Shown piece by piece: positions 42,484-53,895 of a stretch of DNA of 64,000 nt. Numbering within the stretch: the stretch's first letter is position 1; every line of letters begins with the position of its first letter. The DNA comes from Symsagittifera roscoffensis (Eukaryota; Xenacoelomorpha; Acoela; Convolutidae), in contig NC_087071.1 of assembly GCF_963678635.1 (NCBI RefSeq), positions 26,523,378 through 26,587,377 on the forward strand, read 5' to 3'. The position numbers and the translations under genes were made by a program. The notes beneath the pieces were generated by a model that was not told where the DNA came from, searched no databases, and was given only the letters and a program-made list of their open reading frames with translations.

Positions 42484-43636
42484 AATAACCAATTACTCTC
42501 CGACCAAGGGAGTTTTTAGTGGGTTAAAGGGTGATTGAATGGAGCATTTTGGTGAGATTAAAAAGAATCGTAACGATATTTTTTATCGAAGTGCGACAGA
42601 TTGGATACTTTAAGATTGAGACTCGTTTTATACTGAAATGACATATTTTAGCTTATGTAAAACTCTGATTTTATTAAATCAATTCCGTCTTAATTTTTTC
42701 ATCTCTGTAGAAATAATGAGGTACATTTCATTTTTTGCTCCGCGCTACCCGCAGATTTGAGAAAAAATTAAGAATTTGAATCCAAAAATAGATCTCAAGT
42801 AAAAAGTCAGTGATTTTTGGTCAGAGTGTTTTTTGATTCTCAAAGTTTGAGTGTTTTTTGGTTTTCAACTGGTTTTCAATTATTCGTGTGTCAATTTTTT
42901 CAAATTTTCCGCTCTTTTAAATTAGTAATTAGTTGTTTAGCGAGACTATAGATCTTTCCAGCTCGGTCGGTTTCTTTAGCAACGTCAAAAACTCATAAAA
43001 TGTCAGTTTATTTTCAAAACTTTTTTGGAATGAAATGGTCTATACAAGCTGAGTTTCCGAGGCTTTTTTTCTGTTTTTTTGTCGTATGGTCCTTTTGTCC
43101 CGTTTTTTGCACGTATGTTTCCTTCAGAATGCAAAGTTTTTCTCTTGACAGATCAGGACTCAGTTTGGTGCTCCTCCTTAGAAGCCTAAAAAAGTGTTAA
43201 AAAAAGAAGCGAAATCAAAGAAATAATATCACAAAAAGCATCAGTGTGATTGCAACTGATCTAGCTATATTCGACATTGAAGAAGCTTGTCAACATTCTA
43301 GCAAACCAAGTGTGACAATACCAGCTGTTTGGCGAATAATTTTCAGCTTAAACATTCAACTGTTCCTTGATTTATTGCCAGTTTTGTGCCAGGAAAACTT
43401 TATCAATTTCTTCCGTTTTGACTTTCCTATTATGGTTCAATAGTTGGACCTTGTGGATTTTTTCAATTTTTGATCAGTAGAAAATGGTTTTGTTGAAAGA
43501 CGTTTTTAAACTTTCTCGCAATTTTTTCCGTTCTTTCAATTTTTCCAGGAGACATGATTTAAACTATTTTTTGCATAAGATATACCCATAATAGAACACA
43601 TCAAAAGCCACAAGATACTTTCTTTTGCACTTAATT
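42484..43636. other. no secure gene
   Basis: AT-rich sequence. Two plus-strand frames (43000-43200 and 43246-43443) have no recognisable features; the first is Phe/Ser-rich as expected for chance frames. Confidence 0.45.
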
Positions 43637-44157
43637 GTTCCGACTTTCGATACGAAAGTAACGGAATATTTGTGCTCGGGGTGGGTTTTTTTTTTCTTCA
43701 GACAAATTTCGACTTTTTAACTAACCATTTTTATATCATTCGAAAGGTATTGTTGTCCTGAGCTCAAACTTGAAAAGATATTTCACCTGTGATCATTTTT
43801 CGTAAAGTTACGGGGGTTTAAAGATTGCCATTTTGGCCAATTTGGGACAATTAACGCGCGATATATTTCGCGCTATTAGCGCGTAAGCGGAGAGAGTTAA
43901 TCCGTCTTAGAAATCCTTCCAAATTGGTTGAAAGAAGCTTCTTTGCCATAATTGGTTTGTTACAAGGAGCGAAATCTATCCTTTTGTACTTTATATGGCC
44001 TGTGGGGGGGAAGATTTTCATAAAAAATTTCAAATTTTAGAAAAAAAAAGTTTTTCATTTTTTTTATTTTATTGAATTTTATAATGTTATTACTGCTCCA
44101 TAAACCTTAAAAGGCAGTCGGAACATTCAGGGCTTCGCTCTGATACGAGCAGTCTTG
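43637..44157 (+). mobile_element. HINE-like element, copy F
   Basis: Full-length copy in the opposite orientation to A-E. It starts GTTCCGACTTTCGATACG after TT and ends GAGCAGTCTTG before TT, which is the clearest view of the TT insertion preference. A 44-bp-scale G-run, TGTGGGGGGGAAG, lies inside at about 44000. Confidence 0.75.
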
Positions 44158-44335
44158 TTATTTTATAATTAGGATAGATTACTGTTCATTTAGGGTCCAT
44201 AAGTAACTTTTGAGACTCAAAATTGCCGTTTTTGGCTTCCACAGACAGCTTTTCTGGGTGAATTAATAGTTAGCAAAATTTGCCACTACGTTTTCACATC
44301 CATTTACTTATAATAAGCCTTCCGCTTTGTCAGTG

Positions 44336-44578
44336 TTATACAGTCAAAGTGATTCCTTCTTCTATTACAATACTTTTTTGCACCAGTGGTTTCTTTCCAT
44401 AGATGATTTGATGCTTAGATGCTAGTTGCTCGATGCTGTTTATTTTACAATTAAGAACAAAAAGTATGCTCTGATTTGTCCAAGACTCCCACATAGGGAC
44501 GCCAGGGCCAAAAGACGCCAGGGCCAAAAGTGGCTCCATCAGAAGTGAAAATAAAACAATTTGATTTGCTTGCAACAA
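44336..44578 (-). CDS. ORF of 80 codons, unknown
   Basis: A minus-strand frame with ordinary protein composition. It contains PMWESWTNQSILFVLNCKIN and then SKHQIIYGKKPLVQKSIVIE and ends in TLTV. A 17-base direct duplication (GACGCCAGGGCCAAAAG at about 44500-44533) lengthens its N-terminal part in frame. A methionine after the pyrimidine-rich TTTTCACTTCTG could be the true start. I recognise no family; it may be a transposon fragment. Confidence 0.3.
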   Translation of the reverse strand: MLQANQIVLFSLLMEPLLALASFGPGVPMWESWTNQSILFVLNCKINSIEQLASKHQIIYGKKPLVQKSIVIEEGITLTV

Positions 44579-44815
44579 AACCCTGAAAACTCTACAGCAA
44601 AAAGTAAAAAGTTTCCAATCTCTTCATTTTTTTCAAAATTCAAACTTCAAACGCTTTACATCGCGAAGAGTTATACGTGAGGTAAATTGTTTCTAGAAAA
44701 TGAGATATTAGTTGTTTCTTCATCGTTCATATTTGTTACAGAATCAGTTTTTAAGTTCGCGTTAACCCAGAGTTACATTTGTGAAATTCTTGTCTTAAAA
44801 AAACTACCGTGTCTG

Positions 44816-45200
44816 TACAAAACAGTCCCATACAAAACAGTCCAATACAAAATAGTCCGGAAAAGTATGAAAATGAACGAAAAAAACAGTCCGATACAAA
44901 ACAGTCCGAAAAACAGTCCCAAGTAAGAAATTGTTTTAACAAGCCGGCAAGCCGAGAATTGTCCTTTGTTCAGCAAACATAATGAACAAAATAGTGACCG
45001 CCGCAGTCACGCCAACGTGTTGCGAGCTTGCCAACAGTGGGTAGAACTTAATACGAAATTTAGAGCCAGTTATTGCCGCAAAGCGGCGACGCGCGCGCAG
45101 CGCGCCCACCGGCGACCTTAAGCCGGACTGTTTTGTATTGGACTGTTTTTTCCCTCCATTACATGATTTTTCGGACTGTTTTGTATGGGACTGTTTTGTA
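44816..45200. mobile_element. TIR element built on a TACAAAACAGTCC repeat
   Basis: The left arm contains at least four copies of ACAGTCC-x-ATACAAAA words (44816-44930). The right arm contains their inverses, GGACTGTTTTGTAT (45120-45200). Between them is a 180-base GC-rich core with GCGGCGACGCGCGCGCAGCG. The minus-strand frame through the core (45295-44936) is open for 119 codons but reads across the repeats. It looks like a non-autonomous element with iterated termini. Confidence 0.65.
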
Positions 45201-45209
45201 TATGCACCG

Positions 45210-47185
45210 AAACTACACTTCCACAAATTGCAGTTGCTACTTCTGCATGCAAAGATGCAATTTTTATTTCTCCCTTGAAAGCTAACGAAACCCAAAATTT
45301 TTTAATTATCAGACAAAATCCATTCTACATGAAACCTTTTTTGCTCCATTTAATCAAAAAAAAAGTTTCATAACTGATGAGTTAAAGTATTGGAAGCCTC
45401 TTGAATCAAGATCTTACCTACTGTTTTCCAAGGTATATTAACAACCCGTTACGAAAACTTTGTATTTTTCACCTTACTGTATCCTAGAATCGGGTTTTTA
45501 GAACTACTCATGTAAACAATTCCGGTCTTCAGATTAGCCTAATCTTTCAATTAGACCCTTCCTTGTTGTTAGGAGTACTTCTGTTACCGCATCCCAGGAC
45601 GTCCTTTTTGTATGTTGAAACATACGTCCTTTTCATATGTTGAAACTTTTTTAAGCAATGTCAAAATTTTATAGCCAGGAAGTGTCATTTGCTGCTATTG
45701 GCAGAGCTTTTTGATGTTCAGTTTTGTATGTTAGGTTTTCAGCAAAATTAGAAATGCAATCTCGTTCAATTGTGATTTTCTTGTCTGTAACACAAGGTAA
45801 ATTTTTATCAGCAAGGCAAAAAAAATTCTTGAGCTGTTTTTAGCAACTTCGATTTCTTTTTGCAATTTAAGAAAAAAATATATTTGCAGTTATTTTTTGC
45901 TACAACTTTTCCGGATAGATTGCAGAAAAATGTTCAGAAATAATGAGTAAAACACACTTCCATTTTTCGTTTTGTCAGTTTGGCAACTAGGATGTTAATG
46001 CTGTTTTTGGTTGAAGAGCAATTTTTTTATTATGGTTGGAGCATCCGGAGGTGGAGGAGCTGTGGCAGTTCTTTTCATATTGACCTTTTAGCATTTGACG
46101 TAATTGTTTTCATTTTGGGCTGATATTTTTTTCGCACATACTCGGTCGGGGAATGAAAGTACTCACTCGGTCTTTTTCAGGTGATTTTTCTCATATTGAT
46201 TGCCTTCGCGTCGTGTTCCTGCTCAGTGACGACTGTCTTTTCAGTTGTCATCACTCCCAGACTGATTCTCGTTTCGCGTTCTGCTGAACAAGTACCTTCA
46301 CAGTGTTTATGAGAACGCCTGTTTCGAGCCTCTGTATTGCTGAAACCTTTGACTGCACCTTCTTTCTCAGTTCTAATTAGGTTTTTCAGTTTAAAGTGTC
46401 CTCGTGATGACTCCTTGCAAGAAGTCTATAAAGCAACAAATCCTTTTTTCGTTCTGAAACTCCTCTGGGTTCGTTTTAGTGGTAACTGCTACAAATCCCC
46501 CCATTAAATTTAGCCATTTTTGAACTTGACCGGTTTTTGTAAAATCTTCAAAGCGCTTTAACGGTCTCCTTATACCTGACGATTTTAGTTTCTATAATGG
46601 TATGGTAAAGTTTGATCACAGGTTACTGATTTTTAAAGCGGAATACTGCAGACATTTTTTTCAACTTTGGTTTTGCAGTACGTGTCGTCTTTCCTAGATC
46701 GGCCAAAAGCATTATAAATTGTTTTTGAAGTCATTAGAACCGTTGAAAACTTCCAGTAGTAGCTTCTTGGAGACCACACTTGCCGTTGAGCCGGTAGCCA
46801 TACTTAAGTTTCCTGTTATTAAAAAAATTATGTTCTCTAACATGTATTTGTTGTTTAAGTCCTAGGTCTCTAATCCTTCTAAAAACAGACTGATAAACTT
46901 TAGAGGCTCCGCTCAATCACAATTTGTAATTGATTATTCGAAATTGACATTTAAAAAAAACGAAAAACAGAAGATGACTTTAAAATAGGAAGGTCTAGTT
47001 ATTTACATCTTCCTATTGTTTCTCAAAATATTCATGTTCACCACTAGATGTACCGCCACATGTAATTTTTTAGAGCACATTTTTGGAGCCAGAGATTTTC
47101 CAGAATTAGCGCAAGAGACGCGCCCCTAGTTAAACCAAAATCATTAAACTTGCACTATTATAATTTAACCTGTCTGCTTACAAAG
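45210..47185. other. 2 kb without a secure gene
   Basis: A direct duplication of TACGTCCTTTT-x-ATATGTTGAAAC-type sequence lies at about 45598-45650. On the minus strand, 46420-46190 is open for about 75 codons (with NTEARNRRSHKHCEGTCSAE), and 46916-46734 gives 60 codons with VFRRIRDLGLKQQIHVREHN. Either may be an exon or relic, but neither has a motif or a partner. Confidence 0.4.
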
Positions 47186-47189
47186 CACT

Positions 47190-47492
47190 GTTCAAATCTT
47201 GCGCGGTTTTTGAGCGGTTTTTTTAGATAAACCGCTCAAAACCGTTCAAATTTTGCGCGGTTTTTGAGCGAGTTTTTTAGATAAACCGTTCAAAAACCGC
47301 TCAAACCGCTCATTTTGAAGCAAGATTTTGAGCGTAATTGTCTAAAAAAATCAGCTCAAACCGCTCAAATCTTGCGCGGTTTTTGAGCGGTTTTTTTAGA
47401 TAAACCGTTCAAAAACCACTCAAACCGCTCATTTTGAAGCAAGATTTTGAGCGTAATTGTCTAAAAAAACCGCTCAAACCGCTCAAATCTTA
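47190..47492. repeat. GAGCGG-rich palindromic minisatellite, left cluster
   Basis: A unit of about 130 bases with GCGCGGTTTTTGAGCGG, TTTAGATAAACCG, CAAAAACCGCTCAAACCGC and GAAGCAAGATTTTGAGCG is repeated in tandem (starts near 47234 and 47364, with a partial unit at 47192). The words occur on both strands, so each unit can fold on itself. Confidence 0.8.
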
Positions 47493-47611
47493 TATATTTT
47501 CCAGTGGTTATCATTGTTTTTGGTCAAGACATCGAAAAAAATATTGCTTGATTTGAGAACGGTTAAGCACTTTTTTAAATTGTAGATAGTAATTCAACTG
47601 CATCTTAGCGT

Positions 47612-48836
47612 GGGTTGACCAAAAATGCTTATCCTACAATTTCCATATATGAAAAAAATGCTTGTCCTACAATTTCCTACAGTTTCATAGACACAGAAAA
47701 TTGTAAAAAAAAAAAACTCTAGGATAAGCGTTTTTTCATATATAGAAATTGTAGAATAAACATTTTTTCATTTCCGTTAGAAACAATCCACATTTAAAAA
47801 GTGATAACTATTTCTCCTGAATAATGTTTGATATTACAGTTCAATGACATCATGATATTCTAAGATCATGACAAATATCTCATTTTAAAGTGAAAAATTT
47901 TTTGAAACCGTTTTTTTTGGCCTAAATTCTCAAAAAAAATTGAGACAAATCATGAGTATCACTTGATAAATGGATGGACAAACCTGTTTTGTTTTCCCAA
48001 AGACGAAAATTGCGTCAGTTATTCCGAGTTAATCCAAAGAGAATTGTTGTGGCTAGAAATTTGGTTTTTTTAAATTTTTTTCTTAACTCTGTTTTCCAAA
48101 AATTGTGAAATTATTCTTAAGAAACCCTAGTCCTAACCTAACCCTAACCCCAACCCTACCCCGAGTCATTTTCGGAGAAGAAGAACTGTATGGCTCCGAC
48201 CTTCGTGATCTCAATTTTACTCGTCGTAAGCTAACAATTTTTGATAATTAAAACTGAGCAAAAAACCTTGTTTTAAAACCTCGTTTTTGATGAGCAAGGT
48301 GTTTCAAATTGAGCAAAAGCACTCTTAATTACTTTAAATTCGATTAAAAACAAGTTTTAACATGTTTCTGAACATCTTGTCTTTTATGAAAAAATGGTTA
48401 TCATACAATTTTCATATACGCAAAATGTATGATAACTATTTTTTTAGCTTCAAACTAAATTTTTTTGCTTTGATGAGCAATGTCCTTTAATTTGAGCAAA
48501 AGCACTCTTAAATAATTTAAATTTGTTTATAACAAGTTTGAACAATTTCTGAAAATCTTGCCTTTCATGAAAAAATGGTTATCATACATTTTTCATATAT
48601 GGAAAATGTATGATAGCCATTTTTTTTCAAAAAAAAAATAAACGTAATTATTTTTCATCACCAGACGGTTGTATTTAGTTCAAATAGCCGGAGAAACTAG
48701 ATTGAATCTTTTTTCAATGGTTTTTTGAAATTGTATGAAAATTGTATGATTAGCATTTTTCCATACATTTGTAAGATAAGCATTTTCGGTGTGGGGAAAT
48801 TTAAAATAAGCATTTTCGGTTTATGGAGGTCAACCC
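47612..48836. mobile_element. TIR element of the ACCAAAAATGCT family, 1.2 kb
   Basis: It begins GGGTTGACCAAAAATGCTTA and ends with GCATTTTCGG, TTATGGA and GGTCAACCC, so the terminal nine bases are exact inverses. Inner copies of the ATGGTTATCATACA hairpin word occur at 48390-48430 and 48565-48625, each a near-perfect palindrome. It carries a short telomere-like tract and no transposase. Its ends match those of 37322-38260. Confidence 0.65.
48123..48161. repeat. telomere-like CCCTAA tract
   Basis: The sequence CCTAACCTAACCCTAACCCC followed by CCTACCCC is a short degenerate run of the TTAGGG-type telomere repeat, read on the C-rich strand. It lies inside the 1.2-kb TIR element, so it is interstitial and not a chromosome end. 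Confidence 0.65.
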
Positions 48837-48884
48837 GGGGTCACATTACCTTTCCAGGCCTTTTTGTTGGTTTTAATCGGTTTT

Positions 48885-49135
48885 CTTTATAAGACCGCTC
48901 AAAAACCGCTTAAAAACCGCTTAAAAACCGCTTAAAAACCGCTCACATCTTGTTAGTAAAAAAAAATCACCGCAAGAAATGAGCGGTTTTTGAGCGGTTT
49001 TCTAAGCAAGATTTGAGCGGTTTGAGTAGTTTTTCCAAAAAAACCGCCCAAACCGCTCAAACCGCTCAAATCTTGCTGAAAAACCGCACAAACCACTCAT
49101 ATCTTGAGCGGTTTTTGAGCGGGATCTCGACCCGG
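48885..49135. repeat. GAGCGG-rich palindromic minisatellite, right cluster
   Basis: The same words as in the left cluster occur here: CCGCTTAAAAACCGCTT in three or four short steps, then GAGCGGTTTTTGAGCGG, AAACCGCTCAAACCGCTC and ATCTTGAGCGG. It ends with CGACCCGGGTTGC, related to the end of the TIR element that lies between the two clusters. Confidence 0.8.
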
Positions 49136-49754
49136 GTTGCTTCTGAAATCGTCACTGATATATTTTCTCGGTCTTCTCTTTCAGATGTGAAGTCATTCTA
49201 AAGTCGATAGCTTGGTCAAAAGCTCCGATTACGTTCCTGAAATGACCTTAGATGTTATCCAACGAGTGAGCCCTGTTTTCATAGGTCATCTAGTCTTTTA
49301 ATCAGGTGCCGATAATTTGACATACTTAGTTGACATACATCAGCAACAAAATTCCTTTTAGAGCTCTTCATTTTGAGTTCACGTAAAAAGGGTGACTTCC
49401 TAGATGGTTGGTTCAGTTTTCTGGTGTTGAATGCCTATAATGCTTTGATTATGTCCGACATTTTGTTTGCAAAGATCTCCTACATCTGAGCAAGCATTAG
49501 TGATGCGTCTGTATAATCATGATTCCTTTGATTTTGACCATAACTATCGTTATGGTTGTTGACCTTTTATTTTAATTTTTTTTCGAGGCAGTTATAGCAG
49601 TCCACGATTTTGAATATTTGTTATCCACCCTTTGTTTTCTTTTATCTTTTTGGCCTCAACAAAATTATTCCAGCGTGACATGCTGGTAATTTTGGATCGA
49701 CTGTCCCTTTTTCATGTTTTTCGTGAAGAGAAGGGAGTGCAAGTTACGAAATCT
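49136..49754. other. no gene seen
   Basis: About 600 bases of ordinary AT-rich sequence with no clear frame on either strand. Confidence 0.5.
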
Positions 49755-50024
49755 TTAATCCGTATTAGAAATCGTTCAAATTGGTCCAAAGAAGCTTGTT
49801 TGCCATAGTTGATTAGTTAATAGGAGCGAAATCTATTCTTTTGTACTTTATATGGCGTGTGGGGGGATGATTTTCATAGCAAAAATTTCAAATTTTAGAG
49901 AAAAAAATTTTTGATTTAATTTTATTACATTTAATATGTTAATGATAATCATGTAATTACTGCTCGATATACCTTAAAAGGCAATAGAAATATTCAGGGC
50001 TTCGCACTGATACGAGCAGTCTTG
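49755..50024 (+). mobile_element. HINE-like element, copy G (5'-truncated)
   Basis: Only the 3' half of the family is present, from TTTAATCCGTATTAGAAATC to the end CGAGCAGTCTTG, which is followed by TT. The GTTCCGACT end and central GCGCG palindromes are absent. Confidence 0.7.
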
Positions 50025-50029
50025 TTTTA

Positions 50030-52250
50030 TATGCATTATCTTGAAGCGTATTACGTTTTTGTGGAATCAAATTAGACATTTCTCATGTTCAATTCCTCTC
50101 TGTCTATGTGTTACTGTTTTGTAACTCTGTAAAAAGTTAAAATATGTAACTTCGATGAGCATGCAATTTTCGGGATACTTTCCAAATTTTTATTTTTGAA
50201 ACAGTTTCTCGAGCTTCTTGTGTAATTGTTTCGAGTTCGTTTTCGTTTTGTCATTATTTTTTTTTTCAATTTGACATATGATCTCCGAGGTAGGGATAGA
50301 ATCATGCGCAGATGTATGTCTTTACTGTTAAATTTTGGTAAACCGCGCATTTGAGTTGGTTGATTATCTCTTATCTTCGAATTATTGTTGAAATATGCGC
50401 TTAAGTTGTGGCTCTTTTTTAAATTCAAGCAAGATAACTTTGTTAATTATATTCTCAAGTTTCAGCACCACGGACTCATGAGTTTTGTTTTTTACTTTAA
50501 TCTGGTCTGACTGTAACAGTTCAAGTTTGGATTTGTATTGATTCGTTTTCGAGATAGAACCCCTAACACCTTTATCGAACGGTAACTAAAGTTTTGCACA
50601 TGTATTAAGTGTTGCAAAATTAATAAAAAACTCATCAACAACCCGTTGAACTGTCGGTAGTAGAAGCGTGAGCAGAGAGGGGAGGGGGCTACAGACCACC
50701 ATGTATTCAGAGAATAGAACATCAGGTCTGCAGGCTAAGTATTTGAATTGATAATGTTTTAGTGTTTGTGTCATGGTAAGAGATTGGTACGAAAAATGAT
50801 ATTTTTATGATTTTTTTTGTGTAAAAATCAATAAATTCTTATAAGCCTGGAAAACATTTTGGCGCGCGTTATCTTACTGGTAAATATCGTTGAAGTAATT
50901 CCACGTGGAATGTGAATTGAAGTTAATTCAGCATCTTTATGGCTCATGTTAAGTCAAAAGTAAGAGTTTTTGCTAATTAGGAGTTAAAAAATTTCAAAGT
51001 TTTCAGATCACAAACAAGATTTGATCAAACTTGAATCAACACTAGTTTATGTGAGGTTTCTAACTGTCATTAGTAGTGTTCTTTTCAGCTAAGACTATGT
51101 TGAAACCTACTGATAGCTCGAGAAAAAAATGTTTTTTTGAGAAAAAAAGTCAAAAAGAAATCATATTGAGATAGTGTATGGATTTTCCATGTATTAAGGT
51201 TGTCGAAAAAACATCATTGAATTAGGATAAAATATATAGTCTGTAAAATATTAGGATACAAAGTATCACTTTCATGGTTAAAAAAAACGGAAAGAAAATT
51301 GATTTTGTGTCCAAAAATCCCAAGTTTTTGGAAAACATTTTCGGAAATCTCAATTTTTGGTCAATTTTGTGTAAACTGTGGTATAACTGTAAAATAGCTG
51401 AGTTATATTACGTGTAGAGTGTGAGATGACACCCAACTTGCTCAATTATTGGTATCATGATTAGACCATGACACAAAGTTTTAAATGAAAAAAATGGGTT
51501 TTCTTCATTTTTCTTCAAAAATAGAAATACCGAGGAGTTTGGTCTAAATTGAGCTAGTCTTTGAAGTATTTCATATAGCAAAAAAAACTCAATTTAAGGT
51601 TTTATTATTTTAAAAATTCAAAATTCACGGAAAGATCAAGAAATTAACTAAAAGTTTGGAAGAAGTGAAGTAAATTTTTTTCAAATTAGACTCAGTATCT
51701 ATCTAAAAGTTTTCATTTTACTATTTTCACATGTTTACTTGTTTGGATTTCTGTCCTGCTGAACAAAAATTTAGCTAGAAAGCTCAATTCAGTTTATTAA
51801 CAACAAAATTTTTCATGGAAAATTTTTGAGCAAATTTCATGATTCAACTTTTTCTCGGTTTTTTGGCAATGATTAACCCAAACTTATACAAGAACTACAA
51901 TGTGAAATGATTTTTTTTGCAAAAATAATGTGAAAAGTCGGTGATAGATTATTAAAACTTTATGAGACTGTGGATGAAATTAAAATTAAAATTTTTCATA
52001 ACTGATAACTTTCTCTTTCTTGCCTCTTCGACATAATTCGTGAATAATATTCAGTCAATTTCTTATATTATAAAAGTATGAACAAAAAATTTACTGCCAG
52101 AGATAAAAATAGAACTGCCATCGTCTAAAAAGTATTCTTTACAATGTCCATATTTACCTGTTGCCGAGTAAAATTTTCCTGTTTAGTTGCTGCTGTAGTT
52201 TTTGATTTGCAAAGAGTTAGTTTTTGTCAATTGATGAATAACGGGGGCTA
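50030..52250. other. 2.2 kb with one weak ORF
   Basis: The minus-strand frame 50428-50111 (105 codons) is basic, rich in Lys, Arg, Asn and Ser, and contains ILSLPRRSYVKLKKKIMTKR. Upstream on the same strand, 50530-50420 is helical in another frame. They may be a decayed coiled-coil protein. The rest, 50780-52250, is AT-rich with no recognisable structure. Confidence 0.35.
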
Positions 52251-52252
52251 TT

Positions 52253-52586
52253 CTCATGCGCGAAGGAACGAATGAGCGAAAAAACTTGTGGGCCAAGGAC
52301 CGAAGACAAAATTAACCGAAAATCAATTTTTAAAAAGAAACAATTGCCATTCAGTAAAAATGAATATTTTGCTTCTTTCATTACGAAACCCTTGAAATGT
52401 AAAATTTGTCCCAATTTTGCGGCGGTCAATGCCAATTAAAAAATTTTGCATATATCTGCCGTTTTTATTTTCGGCCTATATCAATACTCCAGTCCCTGGA
52501 AATGTTTACTTTTTTTCCAAATTTTAGAATACTGAAATCTGATTGGCTGATTTTTATTTTCGCGCATTCGGTCCTTCGCGCATGAG
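52253..52586. mobile_element. TIR MITE, 334 bp
   Basis: CTCATGCGCGAAGGAACGAA at the left end is mirrored by TTCGGTCCTTCGCGCATGAG at the right, and the next bases (GAGCGAAAA and TTTTCGCGC) continue the pairing. The interior has no coding capacity. GC-rich ends in AT-rich surroundings make the boundaries clear. Confidence 0.75.
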
Positions 52587-52599
52587 GGATTCCACCATG

Positions 52600-53890
52600 G
52601 TTAACTATCAATTTCTTTGGTTATTGTCCACGGTTTCTCAAAAATGTTTAAATGAGAGAAAGAAAAGGAGTTAAGTGAAACTTTCAAAATAGAATACGTT
52701 AACACGTGTAGCTATTAGAAAAAAATGAAAACAAATATGTGTGTTTTTACGTTGCGTTTGCAGAACAAACGAAAAGCAAACCTATAGGATGTAATCTGAA
52801 AACCTTCGGAAGTAGCAACACGCAAAGAAACTCAGTTCTTTATGTCATAGCTTCCAAATGCAAAGATCTTAAAGTTTTTATAACAATTTGAATCAGGAGC
52901 TAAAATCCAGGTTGAAGCCGTATCACTTGAACTGTTTTTGTAAAGCTAAAGCGGAATTAATTGAGCAAAAACACTTAAGTTCCACCTAATTTTCTAGTTA
53001 AAATGAAATTGAAGCTAAACAGAGCAACAATACTAATTTCTTTGTGTGTCTTATCGAATCTCTTTATCTTAAATATCACACTAATTGAGAGGTTTTACAT
53101 CTGATTTTGTTAAAATTATCAGTTTTTTTAAGAAATTGCGGCAAAACCCTTCTTATTTTCTCTAATACTAATTCTACAAAAATTTTATAGGTTTGTTTAA
53201 ATGAATCTAACTATATGTAAATCTTAAAAGCGGACTTTTGATATATGTTTGATCTATTTTTTTTCAACGAAAAAATAGATGATTTCAACGAAAAAAAGTA
53301 AGTAATTTAGTGAGAAAACTGTATCAGTTAACCGAAACAATTTGTCTCAGAGCTGCAATTAATTCAGAAAAAAAATCCTTAAAACATCTAACTTTTCATT
53401 TAAATTTAATGTTTATTGTTTATCAGACATTATTAAAATTTTCAATAAATTACACATAACTATCATTAGTTTGTTAGAGTTTTTGTTCAATGTTTTCTTA
53501 AGCTACAGTTTACAACCCGAATTTATTCAAAATGGTTTCAAAACTCCTAGAGAAATAAAATTTCTTCCTAATTTAGTCAAAAATTACAACTTAGAATCTT
53601 TATGGTTTCTTTTTGATCTGCAATCCTCCAATTGAATCCATTTTTAAACAAAAAAAACTCGAAAATCGATTTTGGGATGTAGAACTGTAACATTTCAACG
53701 AATGTTTCTTGCATATACAGTTTTTACTGGGTACGTTATGTGACTTCAGTTCTGACAAAAAATATTAACATCATCGAGGAAATAATGTTCTTTGAAACTA
53801 TAGCAATATGATTGATTCGGTTCAAAACTTTACACTTCTTTTAACAATTGTGGTAAAAATGTTTTTGTTGATCACCAAAAACTATGGATG
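52600..53890. other. no gene seen
   Basis: About 1.3 kb of AT-rich DNA with no frame longer than 60 codons, no inverted repeat and no obvious family member elsewhere in the window. Confidence 0.5.
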
Positions 53891-53895
53891 ATATG

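Noticed and set aside
43637-44157. Hammerhead-ribozyme retrozyme for the 520-bp repeat
   Set aside because: CTGATACGAG near the end resembles a hammerhead core, but the CUGANGA and GAAA elements with three stems cannot be placed. HINE structure explains the ends better.
45073-45130. CpG island promoter
   Set aside because: The GC-rich stretch is under 100 bases and lies between inverted repeats of a mobile element, so a host promoter is not supported.
44936-45295. 119-codon minus-strand ORF through the GC-rich core
   Set aside because: It runs through both sets of iterated terminal repeats of a non-autonomous element and is probably open because of their composition.
47190-49135. CRISPR array
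   Set aside because: Repeat words are palindromic and overlap one another on both strands, with no constant repeat and unique spacer pattern, and the genome is eukaryotic.
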